Shown here one piece after another: positions 37,543 through 46,380 of a stretch of 64,000 bases of DNA; position 1 is the first letter of the stretch; every line of letters starts with the position of its first letter. This DNA is from Arthrobacter sp. AFG20. GTDB lineage: Bacteria > Actinomycetota > Actinomycetes > Actinomycetales > Micrococcaceae. A program made the translations under genes and the position numbers. The notes below the pieces were generated by a model that did not search any database, was not told the origin of the DNA, and saw nothing but the letters and a program-made list of their open reading frames with translations. The stretch spans positions 1 through 64,000 of the forward strand of contig NZ_PJMC01000012.1 of NCBI RefSeq assembly GCF_002892795.1, written 5' to 3'.

Positions 37543-38856
37543 CTAGGAGTTGTCTGACTGCCGGCTGCCTGCTGCCACGGGCGCGGCAGGTTCGGCCGGT
37601 GCTTTGGTTTCTGCCGGTGCCTTGGTTTCGGTGGCGGGCGGGGTGGTCCTGAGCTTGAAGCGCTTGGCGATGGAGGATCCGCCGCCGGCGCGGTTCTTGT
37701 TGAAGATGTCGAAGCCGACGGCGAGCAGGAGCACCAGGCCCTTGATGAGCTGCTGGTAGTCGGTGCCGAGTCCGAGGATGGACATGCCGTTGTTGAGGAC
37801 GCCCATGATGAGGCCGCCGATCATGGCCCCGGCCACGGTTCCGATGCCGCCCTGGACCGCCGCGCCCCCGATGAAGGCGGCCGCGATGGAGTCCAGTTCG
37901 AAGCCGGTGCCGCCGGCAGGCTGCGCGGAGTTCAGCCGGGCCGTGAAAATCAGGCCGGCCAGGGCGGCGAGGACGCCCATGTTCACGAAGAGCCGGAAGG
38001 TCACAGCCTTGGTCTTGATGCCGGAGAGCTCCGCCGCGTGCAGGTTTCCGCCGATGGCGTAGGTGTGCCGGCCGAAGATGCTGTTGTTCATCAGCGCGGA
38101 GTAGGCGATGACCAGGGCGGCGAGGACGAGCAGCACGATCGGGGTACCGCGGTAGCTGGCGAGGAGGAACGTGATGACCAACATCAGCACGGCGATGAAC
38201 GCGGTCTTCGTGGCGAACCATGCCATGGGTTCGTTTTCCAGATTGAACTTGCGGCGGACGCGGCGTTCTTTGATGGACTGGAACAGCAGGGCGGCGGTGC
38301 CGCCGACGCCGAGGATCACGGTGAGCCATTCGAGCACCGAGGTGCCGCCGGAGATGTCCGGGAGGAAGCCGCCGCCGAGGGCGCGGAGTTCGTCCGGGAA
38401 GGGGGTGATCTGCTGGTTCTTCAGGGTGATCAGGGTCAGGCCGCGGAAGATGAGCATGCCGGCGAGGGTGACGATGAACGCGGGAATGCCGACGTAGGCG
38501 ATCCAGTACCCCTGCCAGGCGCCGACGAGGGCGCCCACGAGGAGGCAGGCCGGGATCGCCGCCCACCAGGCCCAGCCCCAGTGGACGATCATGACGCCGG
38601 CGACGGCGCCGATGAATCCGGCGATGGAACCGACGGAGAGGTCGATGTGCCCGGCGATGATGACCATGACCATGCCGATGGCCAGGATGAGGATGTAGCT
38701 GTTCTGGACAACGAGGTTGCTGACGTTCTGCGGCTGGAGCAGGATCCCGTCGGTGAGGACCTGGAACAGCAGGACGATCAGGATCAGGGCGACGAAGATG
38801 CCGACCTGGCGGAGGCGGCTTGCCAGGAAGCCGAGGGATTCTCGTAGGGCGGACAT
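37543..38856 (-). CDS. gguB: Sugar ABC transporter permease (GguB/XylH type)
   Basis: A 437-aa CUT2 permease with about ten membrane segments. The CUT2 motifs VIIAGHIDLSVGSIAGFIGA and AYVGIPAFIVTLAGMLIFRGL are clear, as is the RHTYAIGGNLHAAELSGI loop. The C-terminal tail has a short repeated TKAPAETKAPAE segment. ATG 38856 follows GAAGGA. It forms the transporter with the adjacent ATPase and ChvE-like binding protein; xylose, arabinose or galactose are likely substrates. Confidence 0.88.
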   Translation of the reverse strand: MSALRESLGFLASRLRQVGIFVALILIVLLFQVLTDGILLQPQNVSNLVVQNSYILILAIGMVMVIIAGHIDLSVGSIAGFIGAVAGVMIVHWGWAWWAAIPACLLVGALVGAWQGYWIAYVGIPAFIVTLAGMLIFRGLTLITLKNQQITPFPDELRALGGGFLPDISGGTSVLEWLTVILGVGGTAALLFQSIKERRVRRKFNLENEPMAWFATKTAFIAVLMLVITFLLASYRGTPIVLLVLAALVIAYSALMNNSIFGRHTYAIGGNLHAAELSGIKTKAVTFRLFVNMGVLAALAGLIFTARLNSAQPAGGTGFELDSIAAAFIGGAAVQGGIGTVAGAMIGGLIMGVLNNGMSILGLGTDYQQLIKGLVLLLAVGFDIFNKNRAGGGSSIAKRFKLRTTPPATETKAPAETKAPAEPAAPVAAGSRQSDNS

Positions 38857-38861
38857 GTCCG

Positions 38862-40391
38862 TTATTCCTTCTCTTTTGTCATGTAGTGCATAAGGGTTTC
38901 CTGGGAGGCCTCGGCGATGGGGACTTCGCCCGTGACGTGGCCGGCGGACAGGGTGTAGATCCGGTCGCAGATGCCCAGGAGCTCGGGGAGCTCGGAGGAG
39001 ATCACAATGACGGCTTTGCCCTGGGCGGCGAGCTCGGCGATGATCGTGTAGATCTCGAACTTGGCGCCGACGTCGATGCCGCGGGTGGGTTCGTCCAGGA
39101 TCAGCACGTCGGGGTCGGAGAACATCCATTTGCTCAGGACCACTTTTTGCTGGTTGCCGCCGGAGAGTTTCCCGGTGATGGCCGCGACGGACGGTGCCTT
39201 GATGTTCATGCTCTTCCGGTAGCCGTTGGCCACCGTGGTTTCCTTGTTGCCGTCCACCCAGCCGCGCTTGGAGAGCTTCGGCAGGGCAGCCATGGAGATG
39301 TTCCGCTTGATGTCCTCGATGAGGTTCAGGCCGTAGTGCTTGCGGTCCTCGGTGGCGTAGGCGATGCCGTGGCGGATGGCCTCGGGAACGGTGGAGGTGT
39401 TGATTTCCTTGCCGTGCTTGAACACCTTTCCGGAGACGGCCCGGCCGTACGTCCGGCCGAAGACGCTCATGGCCAGTTCAGTGCGGCCGGCGCCCATGAG
39501 GCCGGCGAGTCCCACCACCTCGCCCTTGCGGACATTGAGGCTGGCGTTGTGGACCACCGTGCGGGTGTGGTCCTGCGGATGCTGGACCGTCCAGTCCTCG
39601 ATGCGGAGGACTTCCTCGCCGATCTGCGGTTCACGCTCGGGGTAGAGGCTGTCCAGGTCGCGGCCCACCATGCCGCGGATGATGCGTTCCTGGGTGATCT
39701 GGCCCTGGTCCAGGCGCAGGGTCTCGATGGACTTGCCGTCCCGGATAATGGTGACGGCGTCCGCGACCTTGCGGATTTCGTTGAGTTTGTGGCTGATGAT
39801 GATGCTGGTGACGCCCTGGCCCTTCAGGTGCAGGATGAGGTCCAGCAGGTGGTCGGAGTCCTCATCGTTCAGGGCGGCGGTGGGCTCGTCCAGGATCAGC
39901 AGCTTCACTTCCTTGGACAGCGCCTTGGCGATTTCGACGAGCTGCTGCTTGCCCACGCTGATGTGCTGGATGGGGGTGACCGGGTTCTCGTCGAGCCCGA
40001 CCCGGGCCAGCAGCTTGGATGCCTCCAGATTGGTTTTGCGCCAGTCCACCCAGCCGCGGGAAGCCAGTTCGTTGCCCAGGAAGATGTTTTCCGCGATGGA
40101 CAGGTACGGGCTCAGTGCCAGTTCCTGGTGGATGATCACAATCCCGCGCTTCTCGCTGTCGCTGATGGATGCGAAGTCGCACGGTTCGTTCTCGAAGAGG
40201 ATGTCCCCCTCGAAGGTGTTGTGCGCGTAGACGCCGGAGAGGACCTTCATCAGGGTGGACTTGCCGGCCCCGTTTTCGCCGCAGATCGCGTGGACCTCGC
40301 CGCGGTTCACATCCAGGGTGACATCCTGGAGGGCCTTGACGCCGGGGAAGGTCTTGGTGATCCCGCGCATCTGAAGAATGGGTACGTTCAT
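38862..40391 (-). CDS. gguA: Sugar ABC transporter ATPase (GguA/XylG type)
   Basis: A 509-aa protein with two ATPase domains, as in all CUT2 transporters. Domain 1 has [12 protein letters not shown], the signature [16 protein letters not shown] and [13 protein letters not shown]. Domain 2 has the degenerate Walker [12 protein letters not shown], signature [14 protein letters not shown] and [27 protein letters not shown] and [22 protein letters not shown] match the multiple-sugar GguA/MmsA branch. Confidence 0.92.
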   Translation of the reverse strand: MNVPILQMRGITKTFPGVKALQDVTLDVNRGEVHAICGENGAGKSTLMKVLSGVYAHNTFEGDILFENEPCDFASISDSEKRGIVIIHQELALSPYLSIAENIFLGNELASRGWVDWRKTNLEASKLLARVGLDENPVTPIQHISVGKQQLVEIAKALSKEVKLLILDEPTAALNDEDSDHLLDLILHLKGQGVTSIIISHKLNEIRKVADAVTIIRDGKSIETLRLDQGQITQERIIRGMVGRDLDSLYPEREPQIGEEVLRIEDWTVQHPQDHTRTVVHNASLNVRKGEVVGLAGLMGAGRTELAMSVFGRTYGRAVSGKVFKHGKEINTSTVPEAIRHGIAYATEDRKHYGLNLIEDIKRNISMAALPKLSKRGWVDGNKETTVANGYRKSMNIKAPSVAAITGKLSGGNQQKVVLSKWMFSDPDVLILDEPTRGIDVGAKFEIYTIIAELAAQGKAVIVISSELPELLGICDRIYTLSAGHVTGEVPIAEASQETLMHYMTKEKE

Positions 40392-40403
40392 TGGTTATTT
40401 CCC

Positions 40404-40468
40404 GCTGATCTGTTCGATGAGCTGATCTGTTCGAGGGGTGCGGGGGCGCCTGCGGCTGCAGGCGCCCC
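40404..40468 (-). promoter_or_regulatory. Intra-operon hairpin and 14-nt direct repeat between chvE and gguA
   Basis: An 11-bp stem (40443-40453 with 40458-40468, GGGGCGCCTGC and complement) with a 4-nt loop follows the binding-protein gene. Next to it, GCTGATCTGTTCGA is repeated at 40404-40417 and 40421-40434, just before the ATPase start. Such hairpins often let the binding protein be made in excess over ATPase and permease. Confidence 0.5.
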
Positions 40469-40495
40469 GCCATGCTGCTATTGGATGCGGTGCTG

Positions 40496-41620
40496 CTACT
40501 TGATGTCGGCGTCCGTGTAGTAACCGGAGTCGATCAGTTCCTGCTTGTAGTTGTCCTTGGTGACGATCACGGACTTCAGCAGGAAGGCCGGGACAACCTT
40601 GACCTTGTTGTTGTAGGTCTCGGTGTCATTGGTCTCGGGCTGCTGGCCCTTGAGGACCGCGTCCACCATCTTCACGGCCTGCTCGCCGAGCTTGCGGGTG
40701 TCCTTGAAGATCGTGGAGTACTGCTCTCCGGCAACGATGGACTTCACCGAGCCCTTTTCCGCGTCCTGGCCGGTCACGACCGGCAGGCTGCCCTTGGAGT
40801 AGCCGCCGGTGCTGGTCAGGGCCGAGATGATGCCGATGGAGAGGCCGTCATAGGGCGACAGCACGCCGTCGAGCTTCTTGCCCGAACCGTAGGCGGCGGT
40901 GAGGATGTCTTCCATCCGCTTCTGGGCGGTTGCGGCCTGCCAGCGCAGGATGGCGGCCTGCTCAAACTTGGTCTGGCCGCTGGGGACCTTGAGGGTGCCG
41001 GCATCCAGGTACGGCTTCAGGGTGTCCATAGCGCCGGTCCAGAAGAAGTTGGCGTTGTTGTCATCCGGGCTGCCGGCGAAGAGCTCCACGTTGAACGGGC
41101 CCTTGCCCTCCACCTTCTTGCCGGAGGCATCCACGAGGCCCAGGCCGGTCAGCAGGGATGTTGCCTGCTGGACGCCCACCTCGTAGTTGTCAAAGGTGGT
41201 GTAGAAATCGACGTTCGGGGTTCCGTTGATCAGCCGGTCGTAGGCGATGACCTTGACGTTCTGCTCCTTGGCCTTCGCCAGGACGTCCGTCAGCGTGGTG
41301 CCGTCGATGGCGGCGACGATCAGGGACTTCGCGCCCTTGGTTAGCATGTTTTCAATCTGCGAAACCTGGGTGGGGATGTCGTCATTGGCGTACTGGAGGT
41401 CTGTCTTGTAGCCGAGCTTGGCCAGCGAGTCCGAGACGTTCTTTCCGTCAGCGATCCACCGTTCCGACGTCTGCGTCGGCATGGAGATTCCCACCAGGGC
41501 TCCGGCAGCGTCGGCGCTGCTGGTTCCGGTGGAGGCGCCGGGGCGGCTACCGCAGCCGGTGGCTCCCACCGTCACAGCCAGGACGACGGCGACGGCGCCC
41601 AGCAGTTTCTTAATTCTCAC
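40496..41620 (-). CDS. chvE: ChvE-type multiple sugar-binding lipoprotein
   Basis: A 374-aa periplasmic-binding-protein-like lipoprotein; signal peptide ends at Cys23 (GATGC). The sugar-binding fold shows [52 protein letters not shown] and [15 protein letters not shown], all characteristic of ChvE/GbpR-like proteins that bind galactose, arabinose and xylose. GTG 41620 is preceded by AAGGAGAATAAC. The LacI operator upstream suggests sugar-induced expression. Confidence 0.9.
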   Translation of the reverse strand: MRIKKLLGAVAVVLAVTVGATGCGSRPGASTGTSSADAAGALVGISMPTQTSERWIADGKNVSDSLAKLGYKTDLQYANDDIPTQVSQIENMLTKGAKSLIVAAIDGTTLTDVLAKAKEQNVKVIAYDRLINGTPNVDFYTTFDNYEVGVQQATSLLTGLGLVDASGKKVEGKGPFNVELFAGSPDDNNANFFWTGAMDTLKPYLDAGTLKVPSGQTKFEQAAILRWQAATAQKRMEDILTAAYGSGKKLDGVLSPYDGLSIGIISALTSTGGYSKGSLPVVTGQDAEKGSVKSIVAGEQYSTIFKDTRKLGEQAVKMVDAVLKGQQPETNDTETYNNKVKVVPAFLLKSVIVTKDNYKQELIDSGYYTDADIK

Positions 41621-41666
41621 GTTATTCTCCTTCCGTGGCCTGGTTGGGCCACGAATCGGTGCTTGA

Positions 41667-41690
41667 GCGGAAAGCGTATGTACTTTCCGC
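41667..41690. repeat. 8-bp inverted repeat in the chvE leader
   Basis: GCGGAAAG (41667-41674) and CTTTCCGC (41683-41690) are perfect complements with an 8-nt loop, in the leader of the chvE transcript. Its role is not evident. Confidence 0.4.
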
Positions 41691-41791
41691 CGGCGCCGGC
41701 CACTTGTGTCCGGCGTACCGAGGCCGTTCCGCAGGACGGCACCGGAGGGCTGTCATTACCAGAGCGGAGACTCCGGCTGCCCCAACATTTC

Positions 41792-41805
41792 TGTTAGCGC
41801 TAACA
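41792..41805 (-). promoter_or_regulatory. Perfect LacI-type operator upstream of chvE
   Basis: TGTTAGCGCTAACA is a perfect 14-bp palindrome about 175 nt upstream of chvE. It matches the araB operator at 31165-31180 in all but one position, linking both operons to the LacI regulators nearby. The surrounding 340-nt gap also holds the TetR operator at 41914-41939. Confidence 0.75.
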
Positions 41806-41913
41806 ATCTTGGACAATATTATCCGGGGTAGGGCTGTGAAGCAAGACACAAATTGATGACGACTGCGGCGGCCCGCCGTCACGCCTGCTCCTCGCCATTG
41901 AAGGCGAAAGGGC

Positions 41914-41939
41914 GAGTAGGTAGACTGGTCTACCTACTC
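41914..41939 (+). promoter_or_regulatory. TetR operator of the exporter operon
   Basis: Two perfect 12-nt arms (GAGTAGGTAGAC and GTCTACCTACTC) around a 2-nt centre lie 24 nt before the TetR start. A perfect palindrome directly upstream of a tetR gene is the usual autoregulatory site. Confidence 0.8.
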
Positions 41940-41962
41940 ATCCGACTGTTGGAGGTATCCCC

Positions 41963-42559
41963 GTGCCTTCAGCTCAAGGCCAGCCAGCACTGAAGCGGCC
42001 AGCCCGTGCATCGCTCCTCGACGCTGCGGCCCGCCTCTTCTATTCCGATGGCGTTGCGGCCACAGGCATCGACGCGATCACTGCCGCGGCCGGTGTGGCC
42101 AAGAAAAGCCTCTACAACAACTTCGCTTCCAAGGCGGACCTGGTGGCGGCCTACCTCGCCGCCCGCCACGAGGAATGGCTAGGCCTGTACAGGGCCCGGG
42201 TTGCGGTGGCGGCCACCCCGCAAGAACGTGTCCTGGCAGTGTTCGATGCCTACATCGACCACGCGAACTTGGCATATGAACACGGCTTCAGGGGTTGCGG
42301 CCTGCTCAACGCCGCCGCGGAACTGCCTGCGGCCGCTCCCGGAAGACTGGCCGTGCGGCAGCACAAGGAAGAGGTCGAGGGCCTCCTGTTTAACCATGTC
42401 GGGGAGCTGCTGCAAGGACAGCATGAGGCGGCGGCCAGGGTGGCCCGGCATCTGGCCTTCCTGCTCGAGGGTTCCATGGCCAGGGCCGGCCTTGAAGGCG
42501 AAGACGGTTGCCTGCAGGAGGCCCGGATGATCGCTGCTCAGATGCTGGAGAAGCTGTGA
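41963..42559 (+). CDS. TetR-family repressor
   Basis: A 198-aa TetR regulator. N-terminal HTH: LLDAAARLFYSDGVAATGIDAITAAAGVAKKSLYNNFASKADLVAAYL. The C-terminal ligand domain has FDAYIDHANLAYEHGFRGCGLLNAAAEL, typical of the group that controls small-molecule exporters. GTG 41963 follows TGGAGG. It overlaps the transporter gene by GTGA and so is co-translated with it. Confidence 0.9.
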   Translation: MPSAQGQPALKRPARASLLDAAARLFYSDGVAATGIDAITAAAGVAKKSLYNNFASKADLVAAYLAARHEEWLGLYRARVAVAATPQERVLAVFDAYIDHANLAYEHGFRGCGLLNAAAELPAAAPGRLAVRQHKEEVEGLLFNHVGELLQGQHEAAARVARHLAFLLEGSMARAGLEGEDGCLQEARMIAAQMLEKL

Positions 42560-43479
42560 AGGCGGTGCTTGGCCGTATGAACGGGCCCCTTCTGGGTGCC
42601 ATTTTCATTGTGGGTGCGTCGGCGCTTTGGGGAACGACGGGAACGGCCGCCACGTTCGCGCCGTCCGTGAGTCCGCTTGCCATCGGTGCGGCGGCAATGG
42701 GTGTGGGCGGGTTGCTCCAGGCGCTGTGTGCGGTGCAGCCGATAGCCTGTCACTGGGCCAGCCTCCGCGGGCGGTGGCTGCTCGTCGTACTGGGGGCGGC
42801 CGCCGTCGCGGTCTACCCTCTCGCCTTCTACAGTTCCATGCGCCTTGCCGGCGTGGCGCTGGGAACGGTGGTTTCGATCGGCTCGGCCCCTCTGGCGTCG
42901 GCGGTCATCGAACGGTTGGCGGAACGGAAGGTGCTGACCCGCCGCTGGATGCTCGGCGCCCTGATCGGCGTGGCAGGCGCCGGACTCCTGAGTTTTGCCG
43001 GTGACAGTGCGGAACGCCCGGGCGCCCTTGCCGGATCCTGGGCCGTGCCGACGGGAATCGTTTTGGGGCTGGTGGCGGGCGTGACCTACGCGCTGTACTC
43101 GTGGGCGGCCCACGGCCTGATCAGCAGGGGAGTGCCGTCCCGGGCCGCGATGGGTGCGGTGTTCGGGCTGGGCGGGCTGCTGCTGATGCCCGTGCTTGCA
43201 ATGACCGGCCGGCCGCTCCTTGAGTCCTGGACCAATTTCACGGTGGGGGCCTACATGGCGCTTGTCCCGATGTTCGCAGGCTACGTCTTGTTTGGTTGGG
43301 GATTGGCTCGCGTCCGCGCCAGCACGGCAACGGGCCTTTCCCTTATGGAGACCGTCGTCGCGGCCGTGCTGGCGGTTCTGGTCGTGGGGGAGCGGTTGCC
43401 GGCGCTGGGATGGCTCGGCGTCGCGATGGTGCTGGGGAGTTTGTTCGTCCTGACTCCCCGCGAGCCCGCCCGGGCATAG
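42556..43479 (+). CDS. EamA/DMT-family transporter
   Basis: A 307-aa, ten-TM drug/metabolite transporter with two EamA repeats: FIVGASALWGTTGTAATFAP in the first and GIVLGLVAGVTYALYSWAAHGL in the second, ending MVLGSLFVLTP. It is probably an exporter controlled by the TetR gene it overlaps. GTG 42556 has GGAG 6 nt upstream; ATG 42577 is an alternative with weaker support. Confidence 0.88.
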   Translation: MKAVLGRMNGPLLGAIFIVGASALWGTTGTAATFAPSVSPLAIGAAAMGVGGLLQALCAVQPIACHWASLRGRWLLVVLGAAAVAVYPLAFYSSMRLAGVALGTVVSIGSAPLASAVIERLAERKVLTRRWMLGALIGVAGAGLLSFAGDSAERPGALAGSWAVPTGIVLGLVAGVTYALYSWAAHGLISRGVPSRAAMGAVFGLGGLLLMPVLAMTGRPLLESWTNFTVGAYMALVPMFAGYVLFGWGLARVRASTATGLSLMETVVAAVLAVLVVGERLPALGWLGVAMVLGSLFVLTPREPARA

Positions 43480-43506
43480 CCCGGAGCATGGGGCTGCTGC
43501 CAGAAA

Positions 43507-43535
43507 CGCCCGCCCGTGCTACCCACGGGCGGGCG
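43507..43535. terminator. Hairpin between the DMT transporter and glycerate kinase genes
   Basis: A perfect 12-bp stem, CGCCCGCCCGTG (43507-43518) and CACGGGCGGGCG (43524-43535), with a 5-nt loop lies between convergent genes. It is followed on the plus strand by ATTCTGCTT. Probably a shared terminator. Confidence 0.75.
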
Positions 43536-43562
43536 ATTCTGCTTCCCAGAGCATGTGAATAG

Positions 43563-44723
43563 CTACAGGAGGCTTGTTCCGATGTCCTTTCCGATCCGGT
43601 GCAGCAGGGCGGCGGAAAGTTCGGGGTCTTTGGAGGAGTCCTGGTCCGTGTAGTCGGCGAGCGTGTAGACACGGCTCAACGCCATTTCGGACCAGCGGTT
43701 CTTGGGGAGCAGGGAGCGGCCGGCCACCGCGATGATCGGGCGGCCGCCCGAGCGGCGGGCGACGGCGGCGGGAAGCTTGCCGGCCAGGGTCTGTTCGTCG
43801 ATGCTGCCTTCGCCGGTGATGACGACGTCGCAGCTGTCCTTGCGGGTGTTGAAATCCAGCAGGTCCAGGAAGTAATCGGCACCTGACACCTGCCTTGCCC
43901 CCAGCAGCAGGCAGGCGTAGCCGATGCCGCCGGCGCTTCCGGCCCCTTCGTGCTCAGCCAGGGCCGCGGCCTGGGGGATGCCTGCCTCTGACAGCTTGTG
44001 CACGAGGCGCGCCAGACCGTCGTCGAGGGCCGCAATCTCCGTGGACCCGGCGCCTTTCTGCGGTCCGAAGACGGCAGGAGCGCCCTGGGGCCCGAGCAGC
44101 GGATTGTGGACATCGCTGGCCACGATGAGCTTGGTGGCGGCGAGTTCCGGGAAGTGGGTCCGCTGGATGGAGTGGATCTGGCCCAAGGTCCTGCCGTTGC
44201 CCTCCAACTGCCGCCCGTTGGCATCGAGGAAGCGGTAGCCCAGGGCGGTCAGCATTCCCATGCCGCCGTCGGTGCTGGCGCTTCCGCCCAGGGCCAGCAC
44301 GATCCTGGCGGGCTTGAGGCTGAGGGCAAGCAGGACGGCTTCGCCGAATCCACGGCTGGAGGCGTTGAGGGCTTCCAGTTTGCCTTCCGGCAGCAACCCG
44401 AGCCCGCAGGTGTTGGCGACCTCGACGACGGCGGTGTTGCCGTCGAACGCGATGGCTGCCTGGACCGGCTGGCCGGTGGGGCCGGCGACGGTGTAGCGGT
44501 GACGGGTGAAGCCGGCGGCGACGGCGGCGTCGACGCTGCCGTCGCCGCCGTCGGCCAGCGGAAGAAGTTCGCACTGGACCGCTCCGGCCGTGCCGGACAC
44601 ATTAGCTGCGGAGCGGAGCCCCGCGGCCAGGGCATCAGCCACTTCGGCCGCGGTGAGGCTGCCTTTGAACTTGTCTGGTGCGATCAGGGCCCGGACGGGC
44701 CTCGGGGCGGTGGTGCTGGTCAT
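43563..44723 (-). CDS. glxK: Glycerate kinase of the tartrate operon
   Basis: A 386-aa GlxK/GarK kinase: LIAPDKFKGSLTAAEVADAL, LPLADGGDGSVDAAVAAGF, LALGGSASTDGGMGML, VFGPQKGAG and the ATP-site VVITGEGSIDEQTLAGK. It phosphorylates glycerate made from tartrate by the dehydrogenase two genes upstream. It starts 2 nt after the symporter stop. It is longer than and clearly distinct from the glycerate kinase at 11044. Confidence 0.93.
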   Translation of the reverse strand: MTSTTAPRPVRALIAPDKFKGSLTAAEVADALAAGLRSAANVSGTAGAVQCELLPLADGGDGSVDAAVAAGFTRHRYTVAGPTGQPVQAAIAFDGNTAVVEVANTCGLGLLPEGKLEALNASSRGFGEAVLLALSLKPARIVLALGGSASTDGGMGMLTALGYRFLDANGRQLEGNGRTLGQIHSIQRTHFPELAATKLIVASDVHNPLLGPQGAPAVFGPQKGAGSTEIAALDDGLARLVHKLSEAGIPQAAALAEHEGAGSAGGIGYACLLLGARQVSGADYFLDLLDFNTRKDSCDVVITGEGSIDEQTLAGKLPAAVARRSGGRPIIAVAGRSLLPKNRWSEMALSRVYTLADYTDQDSSKDPELSAALLHRIGKDIGTSLL

Positions 44724-44724
44724 G

Positions 44725-46218
44725 TCAGACGTTTTCCGAGTAGGCGGGGCGGCGGTCTGCAGACGGTGAGGGGGAGGGCCCGTCGCCGGCAGCGTGCCGG
44801 GGTGTCGGAATTTCGCCGTCAGGCTGCTGCCTGGGTGAGTGGTGGCCGTATTCGGTCAGGTCGTCGTCGATGTCGGTGACGTCATCGCCGTGCACGGGGT
44901 CCTCTGCGGGCATCGGCTCGACGGTTTCGCCGGCGAAGACGCGGCGGGCGCGGTCTGCGTCGAGGGTGCGGTCCCACCAGGCGATGAAGAGGGTGGCGAC
45001 GGCGTTGCCGGTGAAGTTCACCAGGGCACGGCATTCGGACATGAACTTGTCGATGCCGAAGATGAGCATGATGCCTGCGGCGGGGATGGTGCCGATGGTG
45101 GTCAGCGTGGCGGTGAGGGCGATGAAGCCGCCGCCGGCCACACCGGCTGCGCCCTTGGAGGTCAGCAGCATGACGGCGAGCAGGCCGAGCTGCTGGCCGA
45201 TGGTGAGGTCGGTGTTGGTGGCCTGGGCGATGTAGAGGGCGGCCAGGGAGAGGTAGATGGCGGCGCCGTCGAGGTTGAAGCTATACCCGGTGGGGACAAC
45301 GAGGCCGACGGTTTCCTTCTTCACGCCGGCGTGCTCGAGCTTGCGCATCAGGCCGGGCAGGGCCGGTTCGGCGGTTGAGGTGCCCAGGATGAGCATGTAT
45401 TCCTCCTTGAGGTGGCGGATCATCGTGAAGATGTTCAGCTTCAGGAAGGCCATGACCGAGCCGAGCACGATCACCACGAAGAGGATGGAGGTGATGTAGA
45501 AGAGGGCGATGAGTCCGCCCATGCTGGTGAGGGAGGAGACGCCGAACTTGCCCACGGCGTAGGCCATCGCACCGAACGCGCCGATCGGGGCGGCCTTCAT
45601 GATGAAGCCAAGGATTTTGAACATCACCGCGGTGAGGCGCTGCACACCGTCAAGGACGGGTGCGCCGACCTTGCCCATGGCGTTCAGGGCGATGCCGAAG
45701 ACGACGGCGATGAAGATGATCTGGAGGATGTCGCCCTCAACGAAGGGTCCCACGATGCTGTTGGGGATGATGTGGGTGAGGAACTGCCACCACTCCTGGT
45801 GCTGGCCGGCGTCGATGAGCTTCGCCGCCGATTCGGAGGTTTTGATTGATCCTGCGTCAGCGTTGACGCCGTCGCCGAGGCGGAAGACGTTGATGGCGAC
45901 CAGGCCGAAGACCATGGCGCAGATGGTGCCGATCTGGAAATAGGTGAGGGCCTTCAGCCCGGTCATGCCGACCTTCTTCAGGTCCGCAACGCTGGCGATG
46001 CCGCCCACGATGGTCAGGAACACGATCGGGCCGATGAGCATCTTCATCGAGTTGACGAAGGTGGTGCCGATGGGTTCCATGGCGATGCCGGCGGCCGGCG
46101 CCAGCCAGCCGAGCAGGATGCCGAAGACAATGGCTGTCAGTACCCAGAAGTACAGCTGCCGGTACCACCGGGGCTTGCGGGCCGGCGTCACGGCACCGGC
46201 CGGAGAAATGTGATCCAT
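44725..46218 (-). CDS. dctA: C4-dicarboxylate:cation symporter (DctA type)
   Basis: A 497-aa DAACS-family symporter. Substrate and ion motifs are LGTSTAEPALPGLMRKLEHAGV, VPTGYSFNLDGAAIYLSLAALYIAQATN and FMSECRALVNFTGNAVAT. The family LGTSSSESALP loop is modified, and a polar Asp/His/Pro-rich tail of about 70 residues follows the last membrane segment. The gene sits between tartrate dehydrogenase and glycerate kinase, so tartrate is a likely substrate alongside malate or succinate. Confidence 0.9.
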   Translation of the reverse strand: MDHISPAGAVTPARKPRWYRQLYFWVLTAIVFGILLGWLAPAAGIAMEPIGTTFVNSMKMLIGPIVFLTIVGGIASVADLKKVGMTGLKALTYFQIGTICAMVFGLVAINVFRLGDGVNADAGSIKTSESAAKLIDAGQHQEWWQFLTHIIPNSIVGPFVEGDILQIIFIAVVFGIALNAMGKVGAPVLDGVQRLTAVMFKILGFIMKAAPIGAFGAMAYAVGKFGVSSLTSMGGLIALFYITSILFVVIVLGSVMAFLKLNIFTMIRHLKEEYMLILGTSTAEPALPGLMRKLEHAGVKKETVGLVVPTGYSFNLDGAAIYLSLAALYIAQATNTDLTIGQQLGLLAVMLLTSKGAAGVAGGGFIALTATLTTIGTIPAAGIMLIFGIDKFMSECRALVNFTGNAVATLFIAWWDRTLDADRARRVFAGETVEPMPAEDPVHGDDVTDIDDDLTEYGHHSPRQQPDGEIPTPRHAAGDGPSPSPSADRRPAYSENV

Positions 46219-46274
46219 GATTCCTACCTCATTGTGGAATGTCGCTGGAGAATGCTAAGGGGTTTGGTGACGTC

Positions 46275-46300
46275 CGACGGCGGCGGGCCTGCCGCCGTCG
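46275..46300 (-). promoter_or_regulatory. Intergenic hairpin between ttuC and dctA
   Basis: A 10-bp stem CGACGGCGGC/GCCGCCGTCG with a 6-nt loop lies in the 162-nt gap between the dehydrogenase and symporter genes. A second, imperfect palindrome centred on GAGCTTGCGAGC is at 46333-46375. They may attenuate or process the transcript; no T-run follows. Confidence 0.45.
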
Positions 46301-46380
46301 AACATCACCGCAGATTCGGGCGAAGCGGCGTCCCGAGGGCCCCGACGCGAGCTTGCGAGCGTTGGGAAGGGACCTCCGCG

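Noticed and set aside
38820..40520. 566-codon plus-strand frame opposite gguA
   Set aside because: Composition (Asp/Val/Gly/His repeats) is that of an antisense frame over an ATPase gene.
46333..46375. Imperfect palindrome around GAGCTTGCGAGC considered as a repeat element or attachment site
   Set aside because: Several mismatches and no second copy or integrase; mentioned only with the ttuC-dctA gap.
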